Shown: positions 36,439 to 44,908 of the stretch, piece by piece
How the letters are laid out: every line of letters starts with the position of its first letter
How positions within the stretch are numbered: position 1 is the stretch's first letter
Source: Beijerinckiaceae bacterium
Lineage (GTDB): Bacteria > Pseudomonadota > Alphaproteobacteria > Rhizobiales > Beijerinckiaceae
Direction: 5' to 3'
Assembly: GCA_947456505.1 (NCBI GenBank)
Contig: CANGTC010000003.1
Coordinates: 19,170-83,169, forward strand
DNA: 64,000 nucleotides
Notes under the pieces: model-generated
Database searches by the model: none
What the model was told of the DNA's origin: nothing
What the model saw: the letters and a program-made list of their open reading frames with translations, nothing else
Position numbers and translations under genes: made by a program

Positions 36439-38064
36439 ATGACTTTCAGAGACACAGGACTCAGCGAGAAGGTTCTCGCAGCCGTCGAAGCCGCCGGTTA
36501 CACCACGCCCACCCCCATTCAGGCGCAGGCCATCCCCCACGCCCTGCAAGGCCGCGACGTCCTTGGCATCGCCCAGACTGGCACCGGCAAGACCGCCGCA
36601 TTCACGCTTCCCATGCTTTCCCGCCTTGAACAGGGCCGCGCAAGGGCGCGCATGCCCCGCACGCTGATCCTTGAGCCCACCCGCGAACTCGCGGCCCAGG
36701 TCGAGGAAAGCTTCCTCAAATATGGCGCCAACACCCGCCTCAATGTGGCTCTGCTCATCGGAGGCGTCTCTTTCGCCGACCAGGAAGTCAAGATCATGCG
36801 CGGCGCGGATGTGCTGATCGCCACACCCGGCCGCCTGCTCGACTTCTTCGAACGCGGCAAGCTGCTGCTTCAGGGCATCGAGATCCTCGTCATTGACGAG
36901 GCCGACCGCATGCTCGACATGGGCTTCATCCCGGACATCGAGAAGATCTGCAAGCTTGTGCCCTTCACGCGCCAGACCCTGTTCTTCTCGGCCACCATGC
37001 CGCCAGAAATCACCCGGCTGACTGAACAGTTCCTGCACAATCCGGTCCGTGTGGAAGTGGCCCGCGCCGCCTCCACCGCGCTCACCATCACCCAGGGCCT
37101 CGTGGCCTCGGCTGGCGGCGGCGCCAAGCGTGAGACCCTGCGTCGCCTCATTCGCGGCGCCGAGAACTTCAAGAACGCCATCATCTTCTGCAACCGCAAG
37201 CGCGATGTGGCGATCCTGCACAAGTCGCTGGTTTCCCACGGATTCAGCGCTGGCGCCCTGCATGGGGACATGGACCAGTCCGCCCGCATGGCCTCCCTAG
37301 ACGCCTTCAAGAATGGCGATGTCGCCCTGATCGTCTGCTCGGATGTGGCGGCGCGCGGGCTCGACATTCCCGATGTGAGCCATGTCTTCAACTTCGATGT
37401 TCCCACCCATGCGGAGGATTATGTCCACCGCATCGGCCGCACGGGCCGCGCGGGCCGCTCCGGCACCGCGCTGACCATCGTGACCCGCGAGGACACGAAA
37501 TATATCGACGGCATCCAGAAGCTCACTTCCGAGAAGGTCAACTGGATGGGCGGAACCCTTGACGACATCGTGGAGACCGAGGGGCATAGCGACGAGCGCC
37601 GCAGCCGCCGCCGCAACGACAGCACCCGCAACGGACGCCCCGAGCGCAGCGGGTCCGATCGCGGCCGCAACCGCCAGCCCGAATCGACCGCAAGGGCCGA
37701 ACGCTTCGCCCGCGCCGAAGCGGCTGGTGATGAGCAGCCCCGCGAGGTCCGCGAACCCCGTCAGCCCCGCGCTCCCCGCGAAGATCGCCCCGCCCGCACC
37801 CAGCGGCCGCTGCGCGAGGCCCGCGCCGAGCAGCCGCGGCTGGACCAGGAGCAGCCCCGCTTCGAGCAGCCCCGTCAGGAGCCTTCCCGCTACGATCAGC
37901 CCCGCGCCGCGCAGGGTCAGCCTGGCGGGGACCGCCGACGCCACGACCGCCGTCGTCATGACGATGATGACGCGCCTGTGGTGGGCCTGGGCGATCACGT
38001 CCCCTCCTTCCTGCTGCGCCCCGTGCGCCTGAAGCCAGCCAAGGTCGCTGCGGTCGAAGACTGA
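36439..38064 (+). CDS. DEAD/DEAH-box ATP-dependent RNA helicase
   Basis: 541 aa from the ATG at 36439; the frame is open upstream into the cytochrome gene but lacks helicase features. Q motif TGLSEKVLAAVEAAGYTTPT, motif I AQTGTGKTAAFTLPML (about 45–60), PTRELAAQVEESF, TPGRLLDFFERGK, VIDEADRMLDMGFIPD, SATMPPEITRL, then the second RecA domain with HGDMDQSARMASLDAFKNGD, VAARGLDIPDVSHVFNFDVP and HRIGRTGRAGRSGTALT. The last ~160 residues are an Arg/Gln/Pro/Glu-rich tail with repeated EQPR-like units, likely an RNA-binding disordered region as in RhlE. It acts in ribosome assembly or mRNA decay. Confidence 0.94.
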   Translation: MTFRDTGLSEKVLAAVEAAGYTTPTPIQAQAIPHALQGRDVLGIAQTGTGKTAAFTLPMLSRLEQGRARARMPRTLILEPTRELAAQVEESFLKYGANTRLNVALLIGGVSFADQEVKIMRGADVLIATPGRLLDFFERGKLLLQGIEILVIDEADRMLDMGFIPDIEKICKLVPFTRQTLFFSATMPPEITRLTEQFLHNPVRVEVARAASTALTITQGLVASAGGGAKRETLRRLIRGAENFKNAIIFCNRKRDVAILHKSLVSHGFSAGALHGDMDQSARMASLDAFKNGDVALIVCSDVAARGLDIPDVSHVFNFDVPTHAEDYVHRIGRTGRAGRSGTALTIVTREDTKYIDGIQKLTSEKVNWMGGTLDDIVETEGHSDERRSRRRNDSTRNGRPERSGSDRGRNRQPESTARAERFARAEAAGDEQPREVREPRQPRAPREDRPARTQRPLREARAEQPRLDQEQPRFEQPRQEPSRYDQPRAAQGQPGGDRRRHDRRRHDDDDAPVVGLGDHVPSFLLRPVRLKPAKVAAVED

Positions 38065-38167
38065 AAAGTCTCCCTCCTTTTCTCGTGAAAGCCGGGTTCA
38101 GCTTCTGATGCAGATGGGCTAATCTCCACCCCGATCACGCCGCCAAGGCGTGACGGGAGGAGACATC

Positions 38168-39205
38168 GTGCGCCAACATTCCATTCGCATTTTCATGGCA
38201 GCCTGCTTCGGACTGCTTTCCTGCGTCGCCGCGCAAGCCGCTGACAAGGTCAATGTGGCCGTGTTGAACGCAGCAGGCGACGTCGGCCTGTTCATCGCCC
38301 AGGAGCGCGGCTATTTCCGCGACGAGGGCCTTGACGTCGATCTCACCCATATCGACTCCGCCGTGAAGATGATGCCGCTGCTTGGCACGGGCGATCTCGA
38401 CGTGGGCGGCGGCGCCACCTCCGCCAGCCTCTACAACGCCGCCGAACGGAAGATCGATGTGCGGGTGGTGGCCTCGCGCGCCCGCACCGCGCCAGGCTAT
38501 GGCTATCAGGGCATGGTGATCCGCAAGGACCTTGTCGATAGCGGCCGCTACAAGGGCTACGCGGATCTCAAAGGCCTCAAATTCGCCTTCGCCTCGCCGG
38601 GCTCGACGCCCTTTTCGTCCCTCAACGAGGCGCTGAAAAAGGCTAATCTGAAAATGTCGGATATGTCGGTGACCTATCTGAACTTCGCGGCTCAGGTTGC
38701 GGCTCTGCAGAATGGCGCCATCGACGGCACGATCATGATCGAGCCCTATCTGAGCCAGGTCACAGGTTCAGGCGCCGCAGTGAATGTGACGATGACGGAG
38801 GCCTACTATCCCGCCGCGGAAGTCTCCCTGCTGCTTTATGGCGACAAATTCATGAAGGAGCGCCCGCAGGTCGCCACGCGCTTCATGAAGGCCTTCCTGC
38901 GCGGCGCGCGCGACCTCAAGGACGCCATCGATCAGGGCCGTTGGAAGACCGGGCCGATAGCCGATGACGTGATCCGCATCTTCGCCAAGGCGGTGAATAT
39001 TCCTGAGGCCGTGATCCGCGCCATGACCCCCCAATTCGCCGACGCGGATGGGGAGATCAATATGGAGAGCCTGCGCATGGATCTCGCATGGTTCAAGGAA
39101 AGCGGCGACGTCACCAGCAAGACCATCACCGCCGACATGATCGTGGATCCCACTTTCGCCAAGGCTGCTGCGAAGGAATTGGGACCCTACAAGCCCGCGA
39201 AATAG
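38168..39205 (+). CDS. NMT1/THI5-like ABC transporter substrate-binding protein
   Basis: 345 aa from the GTG at 38168, set by GGGAGG 8 bases upstream. Signal peptide MRQHSIRIFMAACFGLLSCV with cleavage after AQA. The mature protein shows the SsuA/NMT1 pattern: VNVAVLNAAGDVGLFIAQER, GYFRDEGLDVDLTHIDSA, GTGDLDVGGGATSASLYNAA, ADLKGLKFAFASPGSTPFSS and ALQNGAIDGTIMIEPYLSQV. Ligands of this family include sulfonates, pyrimidine precursors and aromatic acids. No permease or ATPase gene is close by, so the substrate is unknown. Confidence 0.87.
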   Translation: MRQHSIRIFMAACFGLLSCVAAQAADKVNVAVLNAAGDVGLFIAQERGYFRDEGLDVDLTHIDSAVKMMPLLGTGDLDVGGGATSASLYNAAERKIDVRVVASRARTAPGYGYQGMVIRKDLVDSGRYKGYADLKGLKFAFASPGSTPFSSLNEALKKANLKMSDMSVTYLNFAAQVAALQNGAIDGTIMIEPYLSQVTGSGAAVNVTMTEAYYPAAEVSLLLYGDKFMKERPQVATRFMKAFLRGARDLKDAIDQGRWKTGPIADDVIRIFAKAVNIPEAVIRAMTPQFADADGEINMESLRMDLAWFKESGDVTSKTITADMIVDPTFAKAAAKELGPYKPAK

Positions 39206-39224
39206 AGGGGCGGGCGGAGGCGCT

Positions 39225-39557
39225 CTACTCCCCCACATGCACCGCCAGCCAAACGCTTGGCGTTCTTACATCCGTAGCCTCAACCCTGTGGCGACGATGG
39301 GGAGCGATGGTGATCCAGTCGCCGGGGCGCAGGGTCCGAGGCTCGGCTTCGTCCTCAAACCGAAGGATGGCGGAGCCGCTCAACAAGACGACCCATTCCG
39401 TTTGCGGCTGATCATACCAATGGTCTGGCGCGCTCGCCTGCCCCGTCGAGACGATCCTCTCGACGCGCAGTCCCGGGCGCATCAGCAGCGCATCGATACG
39501 CTCCTCCGCCGCCCCAACCTCGAAACCCTCGAAGAGATTGCCAAGATCGCTCACCAC
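39225..39557 (-). CDS. Small cupin domain protein
   Basis: 110 aa single-domain cupin: YDQPQTEWVVLLSGSAILRF as motif 1 region, with DEAEPRTLRPGDWITIAPHR and RHRVEATDVRTPSVWLAVHV as the second motif. The usual HxH of motif 1 appears as DHWYDQPQTE, so metal binding would rest on one His, the Glu and the later His. Its start overlaps the end of the L,D-transpeptidase gene by 7 bases. Function unknown. Confidence 0.82.
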   Translation of the reverse strand: MVSDLGNLFEGFEVGAAEERIDALLMRPGLRVERIVSTGQASAPDHWYDQPQTEWVVLLSGSAILRFEDEAEPRTLRPGDWITIAPHRRHRVEATDVRTPSVWLAVHVGE

Positions 39558-40306
39558 AGGCCCCGCCCCGCCAATCCGCCGGGATCACGCACGAGATTAT
39601 GGAGCGGCGGCAGGCCGTCGCCGCCACGTGTAGTCTTCGCATAGCCCGCGGGCGCGCCCAGCACCAGAACGCGGGCGCCGGGTTCCACGCGTTCATAGAG
39701 ATCCATGACGTCCTGATTGATCATGCGAATGCAGCCTGACGAAGCGTTCGTGCCGATGGTCCATGGCTCCACCGTACCATGGATGCGGAACAGGGTGTCA
39801 CGATTGTCCTGCCAGAGATAGAGCGCCCGCGCCCCCAGCGGATTGCCCGATCCGCCGGGCATGCCCAGCCCGCTGCGCAACTTGCGCATGGCGCGGGCCA
39901 GATGAGGCTGTCGCTCCAGCATTTCCTTGGGCGGATACCAGTCAGGCCAGGCCTGTTTGGAATTGACCCTGGCCTCCCCCGACCAGGCGAAGCCCGACCG
40001 GCCGACGCCAACCCCGTAGCGCATGGCCTTGCCGCCCGGGAGGACCAGATAGAGAAAATGCCTGGCGGGGTCGACCACGATGGCGCCTGCAGCCTCACGC
40101 GTGGGATCGTCGACCTCGCGACGGAGGAATTCGGGCCTGACCCGCGACAGTTCGATGGCGGGGACCGGAAAGGGCTCGGTGGCGATGCTGCGATAGGGGC
40201 TGGTCAGGGTCGAATCGAGCGGAGCGGCGCTGGTGGTCCGATTCGCCATGAGACAGGCTGCGGAAGCGAGCGTGAAATTGCGGCGCGAAAGTTTCGAGAG
40301 GGTCAT
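39551..40306 (-). CDS. L,D-transpeptidase (YkuD domain) with Tat signal
   Basis: 251 aa from the ATG at 40306. The N-terminus MTLSKLSRRNFTLASAACLM contains a twin-arginine motif (SRRNFTL), so export is probably folded, via Tat. The YkuD catalytic core is near the C-terminus: FRIHGTVEPWTIGTNASSGC followed by IRM, with the nucleophilic Cys in SSGCIRM and the motif His in RIHGT. GVGRSGFAWSGEARVNSKQA and GGSGNPLGARALYLWQDNRD are family features. It makes 3-3 cross-links in peptidoglycan or attaches proteins to it. It neighbours a broken lytic transglycosylase gene on the same strand. Confidence 0.92.
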   Translation of the reverse strand: MTLSKLSRRNFTLASAACLMANRTTSAAPLDSTLTSPYRSIATEPFPVPAIELSRVRPEFLRREVDDPTREAAGAIVVDPARHFLYLVLPGGKAMRYGVGVGRSGFAWSGEARVNSKQAWPDWYPPKEMLERQPHLARAMRKLRSGLGMPGGSGNPLGARALYLWQDNRDTLFRIHGTVEPWTIGTNASSGCIRMINQDVMDLYERVEPGARVLVLGAPAGYAKTTRGGDGLPPLHNLVRDPGGLAGRGLW

Positions 40307-40357
40307 GCCATCCTCCGTCAGACCACGCCTCAACGGCCAAGCTCGCAAATCGTTCCG

Positions 40358-41221
40358 TCAGCTCCGCAAGACCATGCAATTTCCTCCGGCCTCTCGAATG
40401 CGCGCACAGACAGTCTCGGCTTCCTGACGGGTCTGCGCGGGCGCGCGCACCCGGTAAAAGGGACGGCTCCCCCGGCTGCGCAAAAGCGTCCCAATGATCA
40501 TGGGGCGTAGATCGCCCAGAAGCTTCGCGTAGGAGCGAGATGCTCTCGCGAAGGAACGTAGCGCCAAAGTCTTGGAAAAATTGGCCGCAAGCTGAACACC
40601 CCAGGGCGCCAGCAGGGCGAGCGAGGGCTCCGCTTCGGCCTCCGCGATCTGAGGCTCGCCCGCCCTGCCCCTCCGTAACGCGGCGGTCAATTGCAGGCAG
40701 GGCGCGCCATTGGCCGTCTCGGTTGCGGTCGTGTCCTCAGCGCCCCGGGCGGCCCAGTCCTCAGCGGGCCGACCTGTGATGGCGATCACATAGCGGCGTG
40801 TCTCATCCGGCAGGCCGCGCGTCCCCGCCATCCAGGCCTGCACGCGGCCGACGCCCGCATTGTAAGCGGCGGAAGCCAGGCCTAAATTTCCGAATTATTT
40901 CCGCAGATCAGCTAGATAGCTGGCGGCGTGGGGTATCGCCTGCTCGGGATCAAAAGGATCCGCCAGCCCCCGCTCAGAAGCGGTGCCCGGCATGAACTGG
41001 GCGAGGCCCCGGGCGCCCCTGGGGCTGACCGCGCTGTTGCGAAACCCGCTCTCGCGCCAGATAAGGCGGGCGAAAAGCTCGACCGGAAGACGGCGCTCTT
41101 TGGCTGAGGCCTCGATCAGACGGCAAACAGCCTCGTCCAGGCTCTCCGTTGGCGCGGCAAGCACAGGCAAACCGAGTACGGGGAGGAGCAAGAGATAGAG
41201 GCAGGGCCAGACCAGACGCAT
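40358..41221 (-). pseudogene. Lytic transglycosylase (SLT) gene interrupted by an in-frame TAA
   Basis: One reading frame of 288 codons from 41221 to 40358 broken only by TAA at 40897–40895 (codon 109). The first half has a signal peptide (MRLVWPCLYLLLLPVLGLPV) and the SLT catalytic part: LFARLIWRESGFRNSAVSP with the general-acid Glu, RGARGLAQFMPGTASERG. Directly after the stop, still in frame, follow FGNLGLASAAYNAGVGRVQA with the SLT YNAG motif, and the C-terminus (SRPFYRVRAPAQTRQEAETV) resembles a SPOR domain. A CAA-to-TAA change would explain it. It is either a fresh nonsense mutation, a sequencing error or a read-through codon; the protein cannot fold without the second half of its lysozyme domain. 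Confidence 0.85.
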
Positions 41222-41281
41222 AGGGCCCAGATAGGGTGCGGCGGAGCGGTGGCGACAGGGCCGCCGCTCGACCCATTCGAA

Positions 41282-42268
41282 TTATTGCGGCTCAATGCCA
41301 GCAAGAGCTACAAGCCGCTCCCACTTGGGAAGCTCCGCCTTGAGGCGCGCATCCGCCTCCGGGCCAGTGTCGTCGTTGACGATGGAGCCAACGGTCTCGA
41401 GGAAGGCCGCTGTCTTGGGGTCCCTGTTGATTTCATGCAGCCAGCCTTCCAGCTGATCGACAATGGCTTTTGGGGTCTTGACCGGCACATAAAGCGCCCA
41501 CCAGGGGCTGAAATCGAATTCCTTCAGCCCGGTCTCCACAAGGGTGGGCACGCCGGGGAAGCTCGGCGAACGGGAGGTCGTGGTCACCGCCAAGGCCTTG
41601 AGCTGGCCCTGCCGCACCTGACCTGCGGCGAAGGTGCCGTCGATGATCATGAAATCGAGCGTGCTGTCGAGAATGTCCTTCATGGCGTCGGTGGCGCTTT
41701 TGTAGGAGACCGCCTTGGCCTGCACACCCGCCAACTGCTTGAAAAGCTCGCTGGAAAGCTGCGCCGTCTGGTTGGTGTAGCCATGCAGGTTGTTGGGCTT
41801 CGACTTTAACTTGGCGACCAGATCCGCAATGGAGTTGACGGGCGAATTGGGCGCCACCACGACGACAAAGGCGATCTGGGCATAGGAGCCGACAGCCTTG
41901 AAATCCTTCAGGGTGTCAAAAGCCAGATCCTTGAACAGGTAGCGACTGCCCGCCATGTTCGAGTTGGCGGTCATGAGGATATTGTAACCGTCCGGCTCGG
42001 CGCGGGCGATGAAGCGCAGGGCGATGTTGCCGGTTGCGCCTGGACGATTTTCAACGATGAATGGCTGCCTGGCCTTTTCTTCAAGGGCGCGGGCGAAATA
42101 GCGACACAGAATGTCCGCGCCGCTGCCCGCCGGGAAGCCAATGGACACATGCACCGGGCGCGAGGGATAGACGTCGGCCGCGCTGGCGACGGCGAATGGG
42201 ACTGTGGAGGCCATCAAGGACGCGCCGCCCGCAAGCGCCCTGCGGCGCGTGAAACCTGAACTCATCAT
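41282..42268 (-). CDS. Bug family tripartite tricarboxylate transporter substrate-binding protein
   Basis: 328 aa. The N-terminus MMSSGFTRRRALAGGASLMA has a Tat-like twin-arginine region before the hydrophobic core; cleavage is near ASA. The mature part opens VYPSRPVHVSIGFPAGSGAD, followed by FIVENRPGATGNIALRFIA, DGYNILMTANSNMAGSRYLF, VSYKSATDAMKDILDSTLDF and SPSFPGVPTLVETGLKEFDF. Classic Bug receptor with an unknown carboxylate-like ligand. It stands alone between the transglycosylase pseudogene and a small exported protein gene; no TctA/B genes are near. Confidence 0.9.
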   Translation of the reverse strand: MMSSGFTRRRALAGGASLMASTVPFAVASAADVYPSRPVHVSIGFPAGSGADILCRYFARALEEKARQPFIVENRPGATGNIALRFIARAEPDGYNILMTANSNMAGSRYLFKDLAFDTLKDFKAVGSYAQIAFVVVVAPNSPVNSIADLVAKLKSKPNNLHGYTNQTAQLSSELFKQLAGVQAKAVSYKSATDAMKDILDSTLDFMIIDGTFAAGQVRQGQLKALAVTTTSRSPSFPGVPTLVETGLKEFDFSPWWALYVPVKTPKAIVDQLEGWLHEINRDPKTAAFLETVGSIVNDDTGPEADARLKAELPKWERLVALAGIEPQ

Positions 42269-42448
42269 CTTACTCCCAAGTCATTGACGTGGCGGTGAAT
42301 CAGCAACTGGCGCCTCTCTATCACATTGCAAGCGGCGATGAGGAGCCATTGCGCCCGCGCAGAAAAGCCAAAAGAGACGACAACCTTGGCCGGGATCCAG
42401 CGTTACCATTGGCGCCACCCTGTTCGTGGCGTGAAAACGGAGACGCAC

Positions 42449-42766
42449 ATGCCCTATCGCAAACGCATTCTCACCCTGGCCGCTGCGGCCACTATGGCGC
42501 TGGCCGCCCTTCCTGTACAGCAGGCGTCGGCCACGACGACCGTTTATGCGCCCTCGCCCGGCGGCGCTGCTCCCTGGCCCGTCTGGATCCTGGGCGGCGG
42601 CGTTCTGAGCGTCATGGTGCGCGCCGCCTATGTCTATCGCACGGAATGTCGGGAGTTGACCTCAGCGGAAGCCTTCGGCGGCGCCGTTGGCCCCTGGCCG
42701 CTCTATCACCAGGCCAGCAACCAATGCGGCGCTTCCGCCCGCGCTCCGGTGGTGGGCCGCTACTGA
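42449..42766 (+). CDS. Small exported/membrane hypothetical protein
   Basis: 105 aa from the ATG at 42449. MPYRKRILTLAAAATMALAA is a signal peptide with cleavage near ASA; a second hydrophobic stretch PWPVWILGGGVLSVMVRAAY may anchor it in the membrane. Two cysteines (TECREL and NQCGAS) lie in the short C-terminal part. A GC-rich hairpin follows. I do not recognise a family. Confidence 0.65.
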   Translation: MPYRKRILTLAAAATMALAALPVQQASATTTVYAPSPGGAAPWPVWILGGGVLSVMVRAAYVYRTECRELTSAEAFGGAVGPWPLYHQASNQCGASARAPVVGRY

Positions 42767-42788
42767 CCACCAGGACCAGCACGCCAAA

Positions 42789-42809
42789 GGCCGGGCCGGG
42801 CGCCCGGCC
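42789..42809 (+). terminator. GC-rich hairpin after the small exported protein gene
   Basis: GGCCGGG (42789–42795) pairs with CCCGGCC (42803–42809) across seven bases. Only a weak T content follows (GCTTGCATTGC), so termination is plausible but not certain. Confidence 0.5.
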
Positions 42810-42972
42810 GCTTGCATTGCATTCAGGTTGCGGCGCAGATCTAACGACAAATGGAAAGGCCCGCCTCCTTGGCGAGAGTGATGCGCGCGTCCAGACGGCT
42901 TCGGCCTGCTGGTTTGCGGCGGATCAAGGACCGCCGCCGTCATGATCGCCAAAATTCCTTATGGAGATCGCC

Positions 42973-43335
42973 ATGCGACGCCCCTCAATCATCATTCTGT
43001 CGAGCTTCATCGTCACCCTCGTGGTCTGGGGCGCAATCATCGCGGTGACGCCCGAGGGCGTGAGCAAGCGCGGGTCGATGATCGGATATATGGGTTGGGA
43101 CGGCGGCTTCCCCTGGCTTCGGGCGCGGCTCAAGGGACCGCTCGAAGAGGCCGACGTACGCCGCATGATGGAGGCCTGGCTGACCCAGGAGCGCAATCCC
43201 CGGCTCAAGCTCGGCGCCATTACGGCCAAGGATGAAAATATCTTTCAGGCCGACATCGTCACGAAGGACAATTCGCTGGTGCAGCGGTTTGATGTGGATC
43301 GCCGCACCGGCGCCGTGCAAGCCGTGGAGGACTGA
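42973..43335 (+). CDS. Membrane-anchored PepSY-like small protein
   Basis: 120 aa from the ATG at 42973, which has GGAG six bases upstream; an ATG at 42961 is in frame but overlaps that ribosome site. An N-terminal membrane anchor (IIILSSFIVTLVVWGAIIAV) leads to a periplasmic part with GYMGWDGGFPWLRARLKG and a C-terminal strand pattern NIFQADIVTKDNSLVQRFDV then DRRTGAVQAVED, which resembles a PepSY module. Two bases separate it from the SHOCT gene, so the pair is one operon. Function unknown. Confidence 0.65.
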   Translation: MRRPSIIILSSFIVTLVVWGAIIAVTPEGVSKRGSMIGYMGWDGGFPWLRARLKGPLEEADVRRMMEAWLTQERNPRLKLGAITAKDENIFQADIVTKDNSLVQRFDVDRRTGAVQAVED

Positions 43336-43337
43336 CC

Positions 43338-43616
43338 ATGATGTGGGACGGACACTGGCGCGAAATGATGGGGGGATGGGGCTTCTTCCCATGGGGCGGG
43401 CTGCATATGCTGTTTTCCCTGGCGGCTCTGGCTCTGCTTATCGCCTTCATCGTCTCCCTCTTCACCCACAGGCCCGGCGGGCCGCACCACCACCCGCCGC
43501 AACCACCGGGCGACCAGCGCACCGGCATGGGCCTCGCCATTCTGGAAGAGCGCTATGTGCGTGGCGAAATCGACCGCGAAGAGTTCATGCTGAAAAAACG
43601 CGATCTCATGGGGTGA
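43338..43616 (+). CDS. SHOCT domain small membrane protein
   Basis: 92 aa. The N-terminal MMWDGHWREMMGGWGFFPWG is followed by one membrane helix (LHMLFSLAALALLIAFIVSL), a His/Pro-rich linker (PGGPHHHPPQPPGD) and a C-terminal SHOCT motif, ILEERYVRGEIDREEFMLKK. SHOCT segments mediate oligomerisation in many small membrane proteins. The Met/His/Trp-rich ends suggest metal contact but that is only an impression. It is translationally coupled to the PepSY-like gene. Confidence 0.8.
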   Translation: MMWDGHWREMMGGWGFFPWGGLHMLFSLAALALLIAFIVSLFTHRPGGPHHHPPQPPGDQRTGMGLAILEERYVRGEIDREEFMLKKRDLMG

Positions 43617-43621
43617 CCCCG

Positions 43622-43649
43622 TTGACATGACCGAAGCGAATGCTATGGT
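43622..43649 (+). promoter_or_regulatory. Candidate sigma-70 promoter for the HD-domain gene
   Basis: TTGACA (43622–43627), 16-base spacer, TATGGT (43644–43649). It leaves a leader of about 85 bases before the ATG at 43742; that leader contains an interrupted CCGGA…TCCGG hairpin at 43681–43702. Confidence 0.5.
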
Positions 43650-43741
43650 CACGTCATACTCGACATCGCAGAGATTGACGCCGGACGCTGATAGCGCTCC
43701 GGGATTTTGCGTTGGTTCGAGCATTGAAAGGAGCTGACATT

Positions 43742-44293
43742 ATGAACGACATCATTCGCATCATGCAGGCGGCCGATCAGGCGGCGCGTTGGCACAAGAG
43801 CCAGAAGCGCAAGGGCGAAGCAGCCGAGCCCTATATGAACCACCTTCTCGAAGTGGCGGCGCTTGTGGCGCAGGCCAGCGACGGCGACGCCACCTGCATC
43901 ATCGCCGCCCTCATGCATGACGCGGTCGAAGATCAGGGCATAAAATTCGACGAGATCCGCGCCCTCTATGGCGACGAGGTCACCGCCATCGTCGCTGAAG
44001 TCACCGACGACAAGTCCCTGCCGAAGGCGATGCGCAAGGAGCTGCAGGTGAGCCATGCGCCGCATAAGAGCAGCGCCGCCTGCATCCTGAAACTTGCCGA
44101 CAAGACCAGCAATGTGCGCGCAGTCGTCGAGACCCCGCCCACCCACTGGGAGCTGGAGCGCAAGCAGGCCTATGTCGCATGGGCAAGGGCGGTGGTTGAA
44201 GGCTTGCCCTACAAGCCCGCAGGCCTGCTGTCGCAATTCACCGAAGCGACCGCCGCAGCCGACGCCGCTTTCGGGAGACTTGCCTCAGCTTGA
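43742..44293 (+). CDS. HD-domain protein, (p)ppGpp hydrolase-like (small alarmone hydrolase type)
   Basis: 183 aa from the ATG at 43742 with AAAGGAGCTGAC just upstream. HD residues are visible: RWHKSQKRKGEAAEPYMNHL (first His), IIAALMHDAVEDQGIKFDEI (His-Asp pair), ALYGDEVTAIVAEVTDDKSL and ILKLADKTSNVRAVVETPP (later Asp/Asn). The order and spacing fit the SpoT/MESH1 hydrolase domain, which cleaves pyrophosphate from ppGpp. There is no synthetase or TGS/ACT domain, so this is a stand-alone hydrolase if active. It converges on glutathione peroxidase. Confidence 0.86.
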   Translation: MNDIIRIMQAADQAARWHKSQKRKGEAAEPYMNHLLEVAALVAQASDGDATCIIAALMHDAVEDQGIKFDEIRALYGDEVTAIVAEVTDDKSLPKAMRKELQVSHAPHKSSAACILKLADKTSNVRAVVETPPTHWELERKQAYVAWARAVVEGLPYKPAGLLSQFTEATAAADAAFGRLASA

Positions 44294-44303
44294 ACAACAA
44301 ACG

Positions 44304-44327
44304 GCGGACGCCACAAATGACGTCCGC
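44304..44327. terminator. Hairpin between convergent HD-domain and glutathione peroxidase genes
   Basis: GCGGACG (44304–44310) pairs with CGTCCGC (44321–44327) over a ten-base loop. It lies between two stop codons, so it could end both transcripts, though no T-run is present. Confidence 0.4.
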
Positions 44328-44341
44328 AGCGTGACGCACCC

Positions 44342-44830
44342 TTACGAGCGCGCGAGCAAAGCCTCGATATCGCCCTTGAGGCTGGCGGGCGTCGTGGTGG
44401 GGGCGTAGCGCTCGACCACCCTGCCCTCCTGATCGACGAGGAACTTGCTGAAATTCCACTTGATGGCCTCAATGCCCAGCAAGCCCGACTTCTCGCTCTT
44501 GAGAAATTCATAGAGCGGATGGGCGCCCGCCCCATTCACGTCGATCTTGGCGAACATGGGGAAGGTGACGTTGTAGCTAAGGGAGCAGAACTTCTGGATC
44601 TCCTCCGCGTCTCCGGGCTCCTGCTGGCCGAACTGGTTGCAGGGAAAACCCAGCACAGCAAAGCCGCGCGGCGATAACTCCTCGTGGAGTTTCTCGAGCC
44701 CCGCATACTGCGGTGTGAACCCGCATTTGCTGGCGGTGTTGACGATAAGCAAAACCTTCCCGCGAAAATTCGACAGGGGCACGTCCTCGCCCGAGAGGGC
44801 CTTGGCCGTAAAATCATGGACTGTGGTCAT
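44342..44830 (-). CDS. Glutathione peroxidase family protein
   Basis: 162 aa from the ATG at 44830, preceded by AGGAG. Peroxidatic Cys36 lies in IVNTASKCGFTPQYAGLEKL; Cys64 in LGFPCNQFGQQEPG; the resolving-type Cys82 in KFCSLSYNVTFP; the catalytic Trp/Asn in IKWNFSKFLVD. Presence of Cys82 is typical of the thioredoxin-dependent, BtuE-like GPx group, so thioredoxin may be the real reductant. It reduces hydrogen and lipid peroxides in the cytoplasm. Monocistronic by spacing. Confidence 0.95.
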   Translation of the reverse strand: MTTVHDFTAKALSGEDVPLSNFRGKVLLIVNTASKCGFTPQYAGLEKLHEELSPRGFAVLGFPCNQFGQQEPGDAEEIQKFCSLSYNVTFPMFAKIDVNGAGAHPLYEFLKSEKSGLLGIEAIKWNFSKFLVDQEGRVVERYAPTTTPASLKGDIEALLARS

Positions 44831-44908
44831 GGCGGGCTCCTGTTGGCGAATGGTCAGCGACAATTCTACTCGCTCATGAATTGAGCGTAAAATTGGGTTT
44901 GGCGCGTC

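Noticed and set aside
37620-37960. Possible tandem DNA repeat in the helicase gene tail
   Set aside because: The repetition follows from the amino-acid bias of the disordered tail; units differ at DNA level and show no CRISPR- or satellite-like regularity.
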